Shown here: positions 53,786 to 62,103 of the stretch, in pieces
Numbering within the stretch: the stretch's first letter is position 1
Layout: every line of letters starts with the position of its first letter
Source of the DNA: GCA-003244245 sp963822695
GTDB lineage: Bacteria > Actinomycetota > Actinomycetes > Mycobacteriales > Pseudonocardiaceae
Assembly (NCBI GenBank): GCA_963822695.1
Contig: CAWGJH010000026.1
Coordinates: 62,001-126,000, forward strand
Direction: 5' to 3'
DNA length: 64,000 bases
Notes under the pieces: generated by a model
Seen by the model: the letters and a program-made list of their open reading frames with translations, nothing else
Told to the model about the DNA's origin: nothing
Database searches by the model: none
Position numbers and translations under genes: made by a program

Positions 53786-54067
53786 GTGCTGCGTTCCTTC
53801 GCCGACAAGGACACCGAACGAGTCTGGCGACGCGAGCGCTCACGTCGGCTCGACCAGCACACTCAGCGCGCGGCGCTGCGCAAGTTGTTGATATTGGATG
53901 CGGCAGAGACCCTCGATGACGCGAGGATCCCGCCGGGCAACCGACTGGAGAAGCTCCGTGGAGACCGTTGCGGGCAATACAGCATCAGGGTGAATCAGCA
54001 GTGGCGCATCTGCTTTCGCTGGAGCGCCGCGGGACCGGAAGACATCGAGATCACCGACTACCACTGA
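53786..54067 (+). CDS. higB: HigB-type (RelE superfamily) toxin
   Basis: 93 residues: LRSFADKDTERVW, KLLILDAAETLDDARIPPGNRLEKLRGDRCGQYSIRVNQQWRICF and a short DIEITDYH end, the classical HigB mRNA-interferase pattern. It starts at GTG 53786 immediately after the -10. HigA follows 15 bp downstream. It appears intact. Confidence 0.9.
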   Translation: MLRSFADKDTERVWRRERSRRLDQHTQRAALRKLLILDAAETLDDARIPPGNRLEKLRGDRCGQYSIRVNQQWRICFRWSAAGPEDIEITDYH

Positions 54068-54082
54068 AGGAGGAGGAGCCTC

Positions 54083-54385
54083 ATGAGCACCGCAGCGTCG
54101 ATGACCCCCATCCATCCTGGCGAGATCCTCGCCGAGGAGTACCTCGCTCCGCTAGGCATCACTCAGCACGGGCTAGCCGTTGCCCTTCATGTACCGCCGC
54201 GCCGGATCAACGAGATCGTGCACGGCAAGCGGCGCATCAGCGCCGACACGGCGCTGCGCCTGGCACGTTACTTCGGAACTTCCGAGCGCTTCTGGATGAA
54301 CCTCCAAGGCCGCTACGACCTCGAGGTCGAACGCGACCGTCTCGCATCCATCCTTGACGAGATCCATCCACGCGCCAGCGCTTGA
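54083..54385 (+). CDS. higA: HigA-type antitoxin (XRE HTH)
   Basis: 100 residues: MTPIHPGEILAEEYLAPLGITQHGLAVALHVPPRRINEIVHGKRRISADTALRLARYFGTSERFWMNLQ is a canonical HigA. ATG 54083 has AAGGAGGAGG about 7 bases upstream. It neutralises HigB and is expected to bind the palindrome at 53761. The pair lies between two tRNA 3' halves. Confidence 0.93.
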   Translation: MSTAASMTPIHPGEILAEEYLAPLGITQHGLAVALHVPPRRINEIVHGKRRISADTALRLARYFGTSERFWMNLQGRYDLEVERDRLASILDEIHPRASA

Positions 54386-54714
54386 GTGCCACCGGCGCGT
54401 AGGTCCGCGAGGCAATGCAGCGCCAGCCATGACACCACGGTTGCAGCGACCAGGGAAACCCATCCCGCAGTTTAATCGGCGCATCCCCCTCGTCGGCCGA
54501 GTCAGCCAGCATCACCTGCTTTGCCCGTCACCGGATCCAGTCCACCGCCGAAGATCCGCACCTGAAAAGTGCGCCCCTGTCGGATGCCGGCCAGGTCCTT
54601 CGGAGCTTCCTGCGAGCCACACGGCGACAGAATGGAGACAGCCGAATGGGACAGTCAGTTGGACAGAGACCGACGATAGATCATCACAGACGACCGCCTG
54701 CGCATCAGAGGTAG
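54386..54714. other. No identifiable gene
   Basis: About 330 bp after higA with no supported frame. Confidence 0.35.
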
Positions 54715-54756
54715 TGGCCAGGGGCGGGGTCGAACCGCCGACCTTCCGATTTTCAG
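54715..54756 (-). tRNA. tRNA-Phe-like 3' half (probable attachment-site remnant)
   Basis: On the minus strand: anticodon loop CTGAAAA (GAA), T arm GGCGG-TTCGACC-CCGCC, acceptor strand CCTGGCC and discriminator A; CCA is not encoded. The 5' half is absent. Same acceptor strand as the Asn-like half at 53250. Confidence 0.65.
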
Positions 54757-55158
54757 GGCTAGGGATCGGGATCCGCTGGCTCCTGCCTCCGTTCGTGGCC
54801 TGCAGTGGAGCACTGATCCGGCCGCCGGTGAACACCGGCGAACGAGCGCGGATGAGACCAAAGATGAGACCACAGCCCCCGCCAGACAGGCGTACGCGGT
54901 CCGAAGGGCCTGTGGTCCGGCTGGCACACAGGTTATTGGTAATCCCCGGGTAGAGTGCTCGTCCTGGGCGGATCTGAACCGTCCACGGCCTCTTCGTCGT
55001 CAGCACAGCAACCAGCGACGCCGGTAGGGTCGCGCGCTCGTGTGCCCGCGCGACACACCGAAGATCACGGGGTTGATCAGTGTCAACGGACGTCTCGGAA
55101 TCCGGTTAGGTGGACAGGTGGCCTCCGGGGTGGTGGACATCAGTTCTCCGGATGGGGG
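54757..55158. other. No identifiable gene
   Basis: About 400 bp between the Phe-like half and the IS21 remnant. A GGTTCAGATCC-like string near 54970 (minus strand) recalls a T arm, but the stem does not pair well. Confidence 0.35.
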
Positions 55159-55455
55159 TTAGTTCAAGTGGATCACTCCCTTGCCGGCGAGGGTCTCGGC
55201 GAGGTGGTGGCTGTCGCCCTTGGTGGTGAGGAGGTGGGCGTGGTGTAGTAGCCGGTCAACTGTTGCGGTGGCGAGGGTTTTGGGCATGATCGAGTCGAAT
55301 CCGCTGGGGTGGATATTGCTGGTCGCGGTGATGGAGCGACGCTCGTAGGCGGCGTCGATCACGCGGTAGAAGGCCTCGGCGGCGTCCTGGCCGGCGGGGA
55401 GCATTCCGATGTCGTCGATGACGATGAGGTCGCAGCTGCAGATCTCAGTCATCGG
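55159..55455 (-). pseudogene. IS21-family IstB-like ATPase, C-terminal part
   Basis: DLIVIDDIGMLP (Walker B), AFYRVIDAAYERRSITATSNIHPSGFDSIMPKTLATATVDRLLHHAHLL: the C-terminal half of the IstB helper ATPase. Walker A and the N-terminal half are missing; the frame upstream joins directly to the istA 3' end. Confidence 0.85.
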
Positions 55456-55462
55456 GCGGCCC

Positions 55463-56038
55463 TCAGTGGGCGAGGTGGTCGCAGATCGAAGCCAGGTCAT
55501 CCTCGGCGAAGCGACCGGCGATCGCGGCTAGCCCGAGGGCCTCATCGACCCGGTCGGCGTCGAGGATCGCGGCCAGTTGCAGGGCGCGGGTCATCTTGGC
55601 CCGGATGCGCACCACGCCGATCGCGGCGGCTTCGACTAGCCAGCGCCGTGCCCCCTCGCCCAGGGCAAGGAACGCGACCTCCTCCGGGGTGCGGGGCCGC
55701 AATTTGGGTGATCGGGGCAGGTTCCCACCCGGATGATGCGGGTAGTGTTCCTCGGCGATGCGCGGGTTACCCGGGGTGGGCAGCTCATGCCGGGCGATCT
55801 CCGTCAATCCCGCCGGGGTGCGGCCACCGATGACCAGCTCATTTCCGGCGACGCGGCACCAGACCTTGCTACCCTGATGTCCCTCCGGCGTGGAGTAGCG
55901 CACCGACCCGAACCGGATCGTCTGGTCGGACTCGACCAACCGTTCCTCGCCCAGGGCGATCGCGTGTGGCTCGGCGGGCAGGACGTGCAGGTGCCCCCGC
56001 TCGACCCCCCAGCCGCTCGCAGCTCCAACAGATCTCAC
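55463..56038 (-). pseudogene. IS21-family IstA-like transposase, C-terminal part
   Basis: IRFGSVRYSTPEGHQGSKVWCRVAGNELVI, EIARHELPTPGNPRI, FLALGEGARRWLVEAAAIG and GRFAEDDLASICDHL are the beta-barrel and C-terminal parts of IstA. The DDE domain is missing. Further related sequence may extend to ~56180 in another frame, where the next IS begins. Confidence 0.8.
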
Positions 56039-56186
56039 TCCGCATCACCGAGCCGGCCCAGCCGAGCCTCAACCAACTCCACCAGCCGCGGCACGGCGCT
56101 CACCACGCCGTCCCAGTGCCGCACCCCCGCCACCCGTCTCAGGGCGTCGCTGTCCAACCCTGTGGGTGACGAACTGGTCATCCATG

Positions 56187-56984
56187 TCATGCGACCTGGG
56201 CATATTCATGGATCAGCCCGCCGAGACGGTCGCAACGTCGAAGGCGAATCTGGGATGGAGATGCGGGAGGTGGGAGCGGCTGGAGTGGTGCTGCCTGGTT
56301 CAGAGCGCGGTGGGGGCGATGCTGGTTGAAGTGCGTCACGTACTCGGCAAGCACAGCCTCGAGGTGGCGTCGGTTGATGATCAGCATCCGATCCAGCAGC
56401 TCGCGACGGACGGTGCCGATCCAGCGTTCGGCGATCGCGGTCGCTCGGGGTGCCTGCACCGGTGTGCGCAGGGTGCGGATGCCCTCGCTGGCGAACACGG
56501 CATCGAACACGCTGGTGAATTTGCTGTCGCGATCCCGGATCAAGAACCTGAACTGAGCCGCGCGGTCGCCGAGGTCCATCAGCAGGTTCCGCGCCTGCTG
56601 AGCCACCCAGGCCCCGCTGGGGTTCGCCGTGATGCCCAACAGGTGAACGCGGCGGGTGGGGTGCTCCACGACGAACAGGACGTAAAGCCGGTGTAGTAGC
56701 AGCGTGTCAACGCAGAAGAAGTCGGTGGCGAGGATGCTGTGTGCTTGAGCGGTCAGGAACTGTCGCCAGGTGGGGCCGCTGCGGCGTGGTGCGGGGTCGA
56801 TGCCAGCTCGTTTCAGGATCGACCACACCGTGCTGGGCGCAATCTGGTAACCGAGGCCAGCCAGTTCGCCGTGGATCCGCCGGTACCCCCAGGTCGAATT
56901 TTCTGACGCCAGCCGCAGCACCAGCTGGCGCAGCTCGGGAGTCGTGGAACGACCGCCGGTGCGGCGGCCATGCCCGACAACCAC
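56187..56984 (-). CDS. IS3-like/IS481-like DDE transposase, N-terminally truncated
   Basis: 265 residues with the complete catalytic core: NSTWGYRRIHGELAGLG, ILATDFFCVDTLLLHRLYVLF (first Asp), FRFLIRDRDSKFTSVFDAVF (second Asp), AERWIGTVRRELLDRML (Glu), NQHRPHRALNQ and a C-terminal GGLIHEYAQVA. The ~90-residue N-terminal HTH part (as in 34559) is missing, so it is unlikely to act alone. It interrupts the IS21 remnant. Confidence 0.85.
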   Translation of the reverse strand: MVVGHGRRTGGRSTTPELRQLVLRLASENSTWGYRRIHGELAGLGYQIAPSTVWSILKRAGIDPAPRRSGPTWRQFLTAQAHSILATDFFCVDTLLLHRLYVLFVVEHPTRRVHLLGITANPSGAWVAQQARNLLMDLGDRAAQFRFLIRDRDSKFTSVFDAVFASEGIRTLRTPVQAPRATAIAERWIGTVRRELLDRMLIINRRHLEAVLAEYVTHFNQHRPHRALNQAAPLQPLPPPASPSQIRLRRCDRLGGLIHEYAQVA

Positions 56985-57396
56985 CGTTCAGCGATGCAGC
57001 AGGTCACCGACATTGGATGACCTGTTCGGCACCCACCGGAAATCTCGGGCGAGCGAGCCCGCTCCTGCTCGGAGTCGCCATCGCCTGCCGTCGCACAGTT
57101 CCGCTTGATCGCGAACGCAGGTGTGTCGTCGCCGGCATCCCAGACGAGCGAGATCGTTCCGCGGCGGTATGGGATCTCGCCGCCCTGGGCGAGGGTGCAC
57201 TTGCCTTCTTCCCCGATGCCGATCGCGAGGTGGTCTTCACGATGCGCTGTGGGCGACGTTCGTCGTGCGGGCGTCGCCAGCCGTAGCCCAGCATTGCCAC
57301 CCGCACGCCTTCCGTGCCGGGTGCTCGGAGGTGTCACAGTCGGGGCTGGTGTCTTGTCTTGTGGGGTGCAGGTAATCCTCGATCAAGGAGTTGATG
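56985..57396. other. No confident gene; promoter region of the epimerase
   Basis: A minus-strand frame contains HREDHLAIGIGEEGKCTLAQGG and ISLVWDAGDDTPAFAIK, which is protein-like but has no start or known family. AAGGAG at 57385-57390 belongs to the epimerase. Confidence 0.35.
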
Positions 57397-58329
57397 ATGA
57401 GAGTATTCGTGGCAGGTGCGACGGGAGCGATGGGAAAGCAGCTGGTGCCGCGTCTGGTCGCCGCAGGTTATGAGGTTCATGGTATGACGCGTAGCGAGTC
57501 AAAGCAGGCGATGCTCGACGAGCTGGGCGCTGTGCCGGTGGTCGCGGACGCGCTTGATTCCGATCAGGTCGCGGAGGCTGTAGGCAGGGCGAGGCCGGAG
57601 GTGATCGTCCATCAGCTGACCGCGATCGGGTCGCTTGACCCGCGTCATTTCGATCGCGATTTCGCGCTGACCAACCGCCTGCGGACCGAGGGGACGGATC
57701 ACCTGCTCTCGGCCGGGCAGGCGATGGGGGTGCGGCGGTTTGTGGCGCAGAGCTATGGAGCGTGGCCGTACGTGCGCACCGGCGGGCCGGTGAAGAGCGA
57801 GGAGGACCCGCTCGACCCCGCGCCCGCGCGCGAGATGCGCGAAACCCTGGCCGCGATCCGATACCTCGAGCAGGCGGTCCTGGGTGCGGGGTGGATCGAG
57901 GGCATTGTGCTGCGCTACGGCGCGTTCTACGGGCCAGGTACATCGATGGCGCCGGGTGGGGAGCAGTTCGAGCTGGTCCGCAGGCGCAAGTTCCCGCTGG
58001 TCGGCGATGGTGGCGGCGTGTGGTCTTTCATCCACATCGCTGACGCGGCGGAGGCGACGGTGGCGGCGGTCGCGCACGGCAGTCGCGGTGTCTACAACGT
58101 GGTCGACGATGACCCCGCCCCGGTCGCCGAGTGGCTGCCGGCGCTGGCTCAGGAGCTCGGCGCCAAGAAGCCGATGCGCGTGCCGCGGTTCATTGGGCGG
58201 CTGTTCGCCGGGGAGGCCGGCGTGGTGATGATGACCGAGGCCCGCGGCGCGTCGAACGCGAAGGCCAAGCGCGAGCTGGCGTGGCGCCCGGCGCACCCGA
58301 GCTGGCGGCAGGGGTTCACAGCGGCATGA
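57397..58329 (+). CDS. NAD-dependent epimerase/dehydratase family protein
   Basis: 310 residues: VAGATGAMGKQLVPRLVAAG (Rossmann glycine motif), LTAIGSLDP, QSYGAWPY (the Tyr is not followed by x3-Lys, so an atypical extended SDR), LRYGAFYGPGT, WSFIHIADAA and YNVVDDDPAPV. ATG 57397 is 6 bases from AAGGAG. Its TGA overlaps the ATG of an ECF sigma stub (ATGA). In many actinobacteria this enzyme type precedes an ECF sigma gene (SigJ-like), so the arrangement looks ancestral with the sigma gene lost. Confidence 0.9.
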   Translation: MRVFVAGATGAMGKQLVPRLVAAGYEVHGMTRSESKQAMLDELGAVPVVADALDSDQVAEAVGRARPEVIVHQLTAIGSLDPRHFDRDFALTNRLRTEGTDHLLSAGQAMGVRRFVAQSYGAWPYVRTGGPVKSEEDPLDPAPAREMRETLAAIRYLEQAVLGAGWIEGIVLRYGAFYGPGTSMAPGGEQFELVRRRKFPLVGDGGGVWSFIHIADAAEATVAAVAHGSRGVYNVVDDDPAPVAEWLPALAQELGAKKPMRVPRFIGRLFAGEAGVVMMTEARGASNAKAKRELAWRPAHPSWRQGFTAA

Positions 58330-58487
58330 CCGATCGCGAGCGACTGCTTGACGAGCTGCGGCCGGTCGCGATCGCGATCGGCTTGCGAGACGCCGCCGAG
58401 GTGGCGTTGCTGCTGCCTCCATGGAAAGCGACAGCGGCGCTCGTCAGTCGGCGCTCGTCGGCGAGGCGCCGTACTCCTCATCGGTGA
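58326..58487 (+). pseudogene. ECF sigma factor N-terminal stub
   Basis: MTDRERLLDELRPVAIAIGLRDA matches the start of SigJ-like ECF sigma factors (RLLDELRPVAFAIAYRMLGS). Homology ends after ~23 codons; the remaining frame is antisense to the cupin gene. The deletion joined it to the convergent ADH-SDR-cupin operon. Confidence 0.65.
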
Positions 58488-58857
58488 CGTGCCGGCCCCA
58501 GGTGACGGGGCTGCCGGACTCGTCATTCTGCCGCATCGCGAGGTGGACCATGAACCGGCTCGGGGCCGCGCCGTGCCAATGGTTCTCCTGTGGTTCAAAG
58601 AACACGCGGTCACCAGGACGGATGATCTCGACCGGACCGCTCTCGCGCTGGCATAGCCCCACCCCCTCGGTGACGAAGATCGTCTGGCCGGGTGGGTGGG
58701 TGTGCCAGGCGGTGCGCGCGCCGGGCGTGAAGTGCACGGCGGCGGCGGCGAACGTTGAGCTGCCGGCGGGCGCGGCGAGGGCGTCACTGTAGACGTCGCC
58801 GGTGAACCAGTCGGCGGGGCCTTTCTGGGTGTCGATGCCGCTTCGGATGATTTGCAT
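58444..58857 (-). CDS. Cupin domain protein (mandelonitrile-lyase-like)
   Basis: 137 residues: single conserved cupin barrel, FTPGARTAWHTHPPGQT (first motif, two His), and GDRVFFEPQENHWHGA (second motif). It resembles the small (R)-mandelonitrile-lyase/carboxymuconolactone-associated cupins. ATG 58857 is 23 bp after the SDR stop, so it is the third gene of the ADH-SDR-cupin operon. Function is not predictable beyond metal-dependent enzyme or sensor. Confidence 0.88.
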   Translation of the reverse strand: MQIIRSGIDTQKGPADWFTGDVYSDALAAPAGSSTFAAAAVHFTPGARTAWHTHPPGQTIFVTEGVGLCQRESGPVEIIRPGDRVFFEPQENHWHGAAPSRFMVHLAMRQNDESGSPVTWGRHVTDEEYGASPTSAD

Positions 58858-58880
58858 GAGGGCTCGCTTCCCGTGAGGGG

Positions 58881-59639
58881 TCAGGCGGTCTGGCCGCCGT
58901 CGACGACCATGGCGTGACCGATCGTGAACGCTGCTTCCTCGGAGCAGAGCCATAAAACGGTGGCCGCGATCTCCTCCGGCTGGCCCATCCGGCCGATCGG
59001 CTCCTGCGCGATGACGGCGGCACGGCCTTCGTCGGTGGCGCCGATGAACCGGCGCATCATCTCGGTGTCGATGATGCCGGGGCAGATGGCGTTGATTCGG
59101 ATGTTGCAGGTGGCGTAGTCCAGCGCGGCCGACTTGGTGAGGCCGATGAGGCCGTGCTTGGTGGCGGCGTAGGCGGCCTGGCCTTTGAACCCCTTGACGA
59201 CCGCGCCGGAGGACGTGTTGACGATCGCGCCGCCGCCGTGCTGGAGCATGAGCTCGATCTCGTGCTTTATGCTCAGGAAAGCGCCGCGGAGGTTGACCGC
59301 CACGAGGCGGTCCCACTCGTCGTCGCTGATCTCGGCGGCCGGCTTGATCGGCTGCTCGATGCCCGCGTTGTTGAAGGCGATGTCGAGGCGGCCGAACCGC
59401 TCCACCGCGGCGTCCAGTGCCGCTGTGATGTCGTCGGCGCGCGTGACGTCACAGGACAGCGCGAGCGACTGGCCACCGGCCTGCTTGATCATGCGAGCCG
59501 TCTGTTGGTTGCCGTCGGGTGCGACGTCGGCGACCACGACGCTCGCAGCTTCGCGCCCGAACGCGAGTGCGGTGGCGCGGCCGATGCCGCTGCTCGCTCC
59601 GGTGACGAACGCGACCTTGCTGTCGAAGCGGCCGCTCAT
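58881..59639 (-). CDS. SDR family oxidoreductase
   Basis: 252 residues, complete classical SDR: VTGASSGIG near the N-terminus, NNAG near residue 90, NTSS, YAATK (Tyr-x3-Lys) near residue 155, CPGIIDTEM, and VVDGGQTA at the end. Its ATG overlaps the alcohol dehydrogenase stop (ATGA). Middle gene of the operon. Confidence 0.93.
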   Translation of the reverse strand: MSGRFDSKVAFVTGASSGIGRATALAFGREAASVVVADVAPDGNQQTARMIKQAGGQSLALSCDVTRADDITAALDAAVERFGRLDIAFNNAGIEQPIKPAAEISDDEWDRLVAVNLRGAFLSIKHEIELMLQHGGGAIVNTSSGAVVKGFKGQAAYAATKHGLIGLTKSAALDYATCNIRINAICPGIIDTEMMRRFIGATDEGRAAVIAQEPIGRMGQPEEIAATVLWLCSEEAAFTIGHAMVVDGGQTA

Positions 59640-60670
59640 GGGGTCACCATGACCTTGATGGCCTCGCGGTCGGCCATCGCGCGGTAGCCGTCGGGGACGC
59701 CGTCCAGGCCGACGTTCCGGTCGAATACGCGGCCGGGCTCGATGCGGCCCGCCAGCACGTCGGGCAGCAGCGCCTCCAGGTACGCCCGCACGGGCGCGGG
59801 ACCGCCGCCGATGGTGATGTTGCCGAAGAACGCCGGCAACGAGCCGGGGATCTCGGTGTGCTGCGGCAGGCCGACGCGGCCGACCGCACCGCCGGGGCGC
59901 GCGATGCCGATCGCGGTGTCCATCGACGCGCCGTGGCCGACGCACTCCAGCACCGAGTGGACGCCCTCGCCGCCGGTGAGTTCGCGGACGCGTTCGATTG
60001 CCTCCTCGCCACGCTCGGAGACGACGTCGGTGGCGCCGAAGTCGCGGGCCAGCGCGATCCGGTCGTCGTGGCGGCCCATGATGATGATCTGCTCGGCGCC
60101 GAGGCGCTTGGCGGCGATGACGGCGCACAGGCCGACGGCGCCGTCGCCGACGACCGCGGCGCGCTTGCCCAGCCCGACCTTGGCGACGACGGCGGCGTGG
60201 TGGCCGGTGCCCATGACGTCCGACAGCGTCAGCAGCGACGGCATGAGCGCGTCGTCCTCGCCGACCGGCAGCGGGTACAGGGTGCCCTCGGCGAACGGGA
60301 TGCGCAGCGCTTCGGCCTGGGCGCCGTTCGTGCCGTTGGTGCCGAAGAAGCCGACGTGCACGCACGCGGTCGGCAGGCCCTCATGGCAGAACGTGCAGGT
60401 GCCGTCGGAGAACGCGAACGGCATCACGACGACGTCACCCTTCTTGATCTTGGTGACCCGCGATCCGACGTCCTCGACGACGCCGATGGCCTCGTGGCCC
60501 ATCGACTGCCCGGTTTCCGAGTGCTCCATCGACGCGTACGGCCACAGGTCGCTGCCGCAGATACAGGCCCGCGTCACGCGCATGATCGCATCGGTCGGTT
60601 CGACGATCGCCGGGTCAGGGACGTCCTGGACGCGGACATCACCGGCGGCGTACATGATGGTTGCTCTCAT
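59636..60670 (-). CDS. Zinc-dependent alcohol dehydrogenase family protein
   Basis: 344 residues: CICGSDLWPY (catalytic Zn Cys), MGHEAIGVVE, a structural-zinc region with fewer Cys than usual (TCTFCHEGLPTAC), GDGAVGLCAVIAAKRLG (Rossmann) and GRHDDRIALARDFGA. First gene of the ADH-SDR-cupin operon; divergent from the MmyB-like regulator with the inverted repeat 60701-60741 between them. The same context is common for regulator-controlled short-chain/alcohol dehydrogenase pairs in actinobacteria. Confidence 0.92.
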   Translation of the reverse strand: MRATIMYAAGDVRVQDVPDPAIVEPTDAIMRVTRACICGSDLWPYASMEHSETGQSMGHEAIGVVEDVGSRVTKIKKGDVVVMPFAFSDGTCTFCHEGLPTACVHVGFFGTNGTNGAQAEALRIPFAEGTLYPLPVGEDDALMPSLLTLSDVMGTGHHAAVVAKVGLGKRAAVVGDGAVGLCAVIAAKRLGAEQIIIMGRHDDRIALARDFGATDVVSERGEEAIERVRELTGGEGVHSVLECVGHGASMDTAIGIARPGGAVGRVGLPQHTEIPGSLPAFFGNITIGGGPAPVRAYLEALLPDVLAGRIEPGRVFDRNVGLDGVPDGYRAMADREAIKVMVTP

Positions 60671-60700
60671 GCACCCCAGCCAAGCACCGATCCGCGCGGT

Positions 60701-60741
60701 CTGGGGAACCCTGTGACGGTGACCCTCCCAGGGTCCCCCAG
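60701..60741. promoter_or_regulatory. Inverted repeat in the ADH/MmyB-like divergent region
   Basis: CTGGGGAACCCTG (60701-60713) and CAGGGTCCCCCAG (60729-60741) pair at 12 of 13 positions across a 15-bp spacer. It lies 31 bp from the ADH ATG and 31 bp from the regulator GTG. Candidate operator for the adjacent regulator. Confidence 0.55.
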
Positions 60742-60771
60742 GGCACGGTACGCGGCTTTAGCCTGGCCAGG

Positions 60772-61639
60772 GTGGACACGCGCAACGAGATCCGCGATTT
60801 CCTGACCTCCCACCGAGCCAAGCTCAAAGCCGCCGACGTCGGCCCGCCCGATGACGGCACCCGCCGCGTGCCCGGACCGCGACGCGACGAGGTCACCGTC
60901 CTCGCCAGCGTGAGCGTCCCCTATCACACACGCTTGGAGCGCGGCGACCCCGCCGGAGCATCCGACAGCGTGCTCGAAGCGCTAGCGCGCGCTGCAACTC
61001 GACGACGCTGAGCGCGCTCACCTCTTCGACCTCGCGCGTGCCGCGCAGCCCGTGGGCCAGCCGCCGCCGCGCCGACCCGCCAAGTACCGCATCCGCCCCT
61101 CGGTGCAGCAAGTGCTCGACGCGATGACCAGCGCCGGCGCGCATATCGACAATGACCGGCTCGACATCCTCAGCGCCAACGGGCTCGGTCGCACCCTGTT
61201 TCTGGAGATGTTCGACGGCCAGGAGCGCCCGCATGCCGCGCGCTTCGTTTTCCTCGACCCGCGCGCCCGCGAGTTCTACCTCGACTGGGACCGCATCGCC
61301 CGCGACGTCGTCGCCACCCTGCGCTCGGCCGCCGGTCGCAACCCCTTCGACCGCGACCTTACCGACCTCCTCGGCGAGCTCTCGACTCGCAGCGAGGAGT
61401 TCCCTCAGCACTGGGCACGCCACGACGTGCGCTTCCACATCAGCGGCGTCAAGCACTTCCACCACGCCCAGGTGGGTGACCTTGAGCTCAACTACGAGCG
61501 CCTCGAAGTCGTCTTCGACAGCGGGCTCACGATCTTCACCTACACCGCCGACCCCGGCACGCGATCTGCCGAGGCGCTCGGCCTGCTCGGCAGCTTGGCC
61601 GCAACCACCCACACCGAGACAACGTCAACAGCGCCCTGA
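60772..61639 (+). pseudogene. MmyB-like XRE regulator with one frameshift
   Basis: GTG 60772: EIRDFLTSHRAKL, RRVPGPRRDEVTVLASVS, YHTRLERGD (HTH), SDSVLEALARA; then a stop at 61009. The next frame continues LQLDDAERAHLFDLARAA, YRIRPSVQQVLDAM and a MmyB-type ligand domain to 61639 (FVFLDPRAREFYLDWD, HDVRFHISGVKHFHH). A single-base change near 61000 restores one open frame of about 288 codons. Its regulated genes are presumably the divergent ADH operon. Confidence 0.8.
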
Positions 61640-62103
61640 CGCGCATTCCGGTCAGACCGACTCGTCCCGGCCGAATGGACAACAGCCAACAGTCACCTCC
61701 ACTACTGCTCTCGACACAACCCCTCACCGGCGGTAGCCGCCCCCCTGAGGGGTCCCTATCCGGACACCTACGCACAAGCAGGGGGCACGGCCGGCGCCCC
61801 GGGTTCCCGAGGATCAAGCCGACCGGGCGGCTCACGGCCGAGGCGCTCACCCGCCAGCACGGCGGGCAGGTGCTGGAGGTCGGCGTCAACAGCGGTGACC
61901 ACGCGACGTCCCTTAGCGGCGGACCGGTCAGCGTGGTGACGGTGTGAAGCGTCAGGAGAACGTGAGCGGTGGGCGTCACGAGAACGGGAGTGATGAGGGT
62001 CCGTTGTGCCCGTGTAGGAGGGTTTGACGGACGGGAGTTCGATCCTCGCGTCGTGTCCTGTGTGGTGGCGCGGAGGCCCGGCGCTTCGGCTATCACATCA
62101 GGG
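61640..62103. other. No confident gene
   Basis: About 460 bp. A plus-strand frame contains LTAEALTRQHGGQVLEVGVNSGDHA, unrecognised. The right end overlaps the 3' tail of the AraC gene. Confidence 0.35.

Noticed and set aside
54690..54953. Plus-strand frame with VARGGVEPPTFRFS peptide
   Set aside because: This is the well-known artefact of translating the complement of a tRNA 3' half; the tRNA-Phe-like sequence explains it. The same holds for VARDGVEPSTF near 53250.
54955..54995. Third tRNA-like T arm
   Set aside because: A GGTTCAGATCC-like loop is present but the stem does not pair over five bases and no acceptor strand follows.
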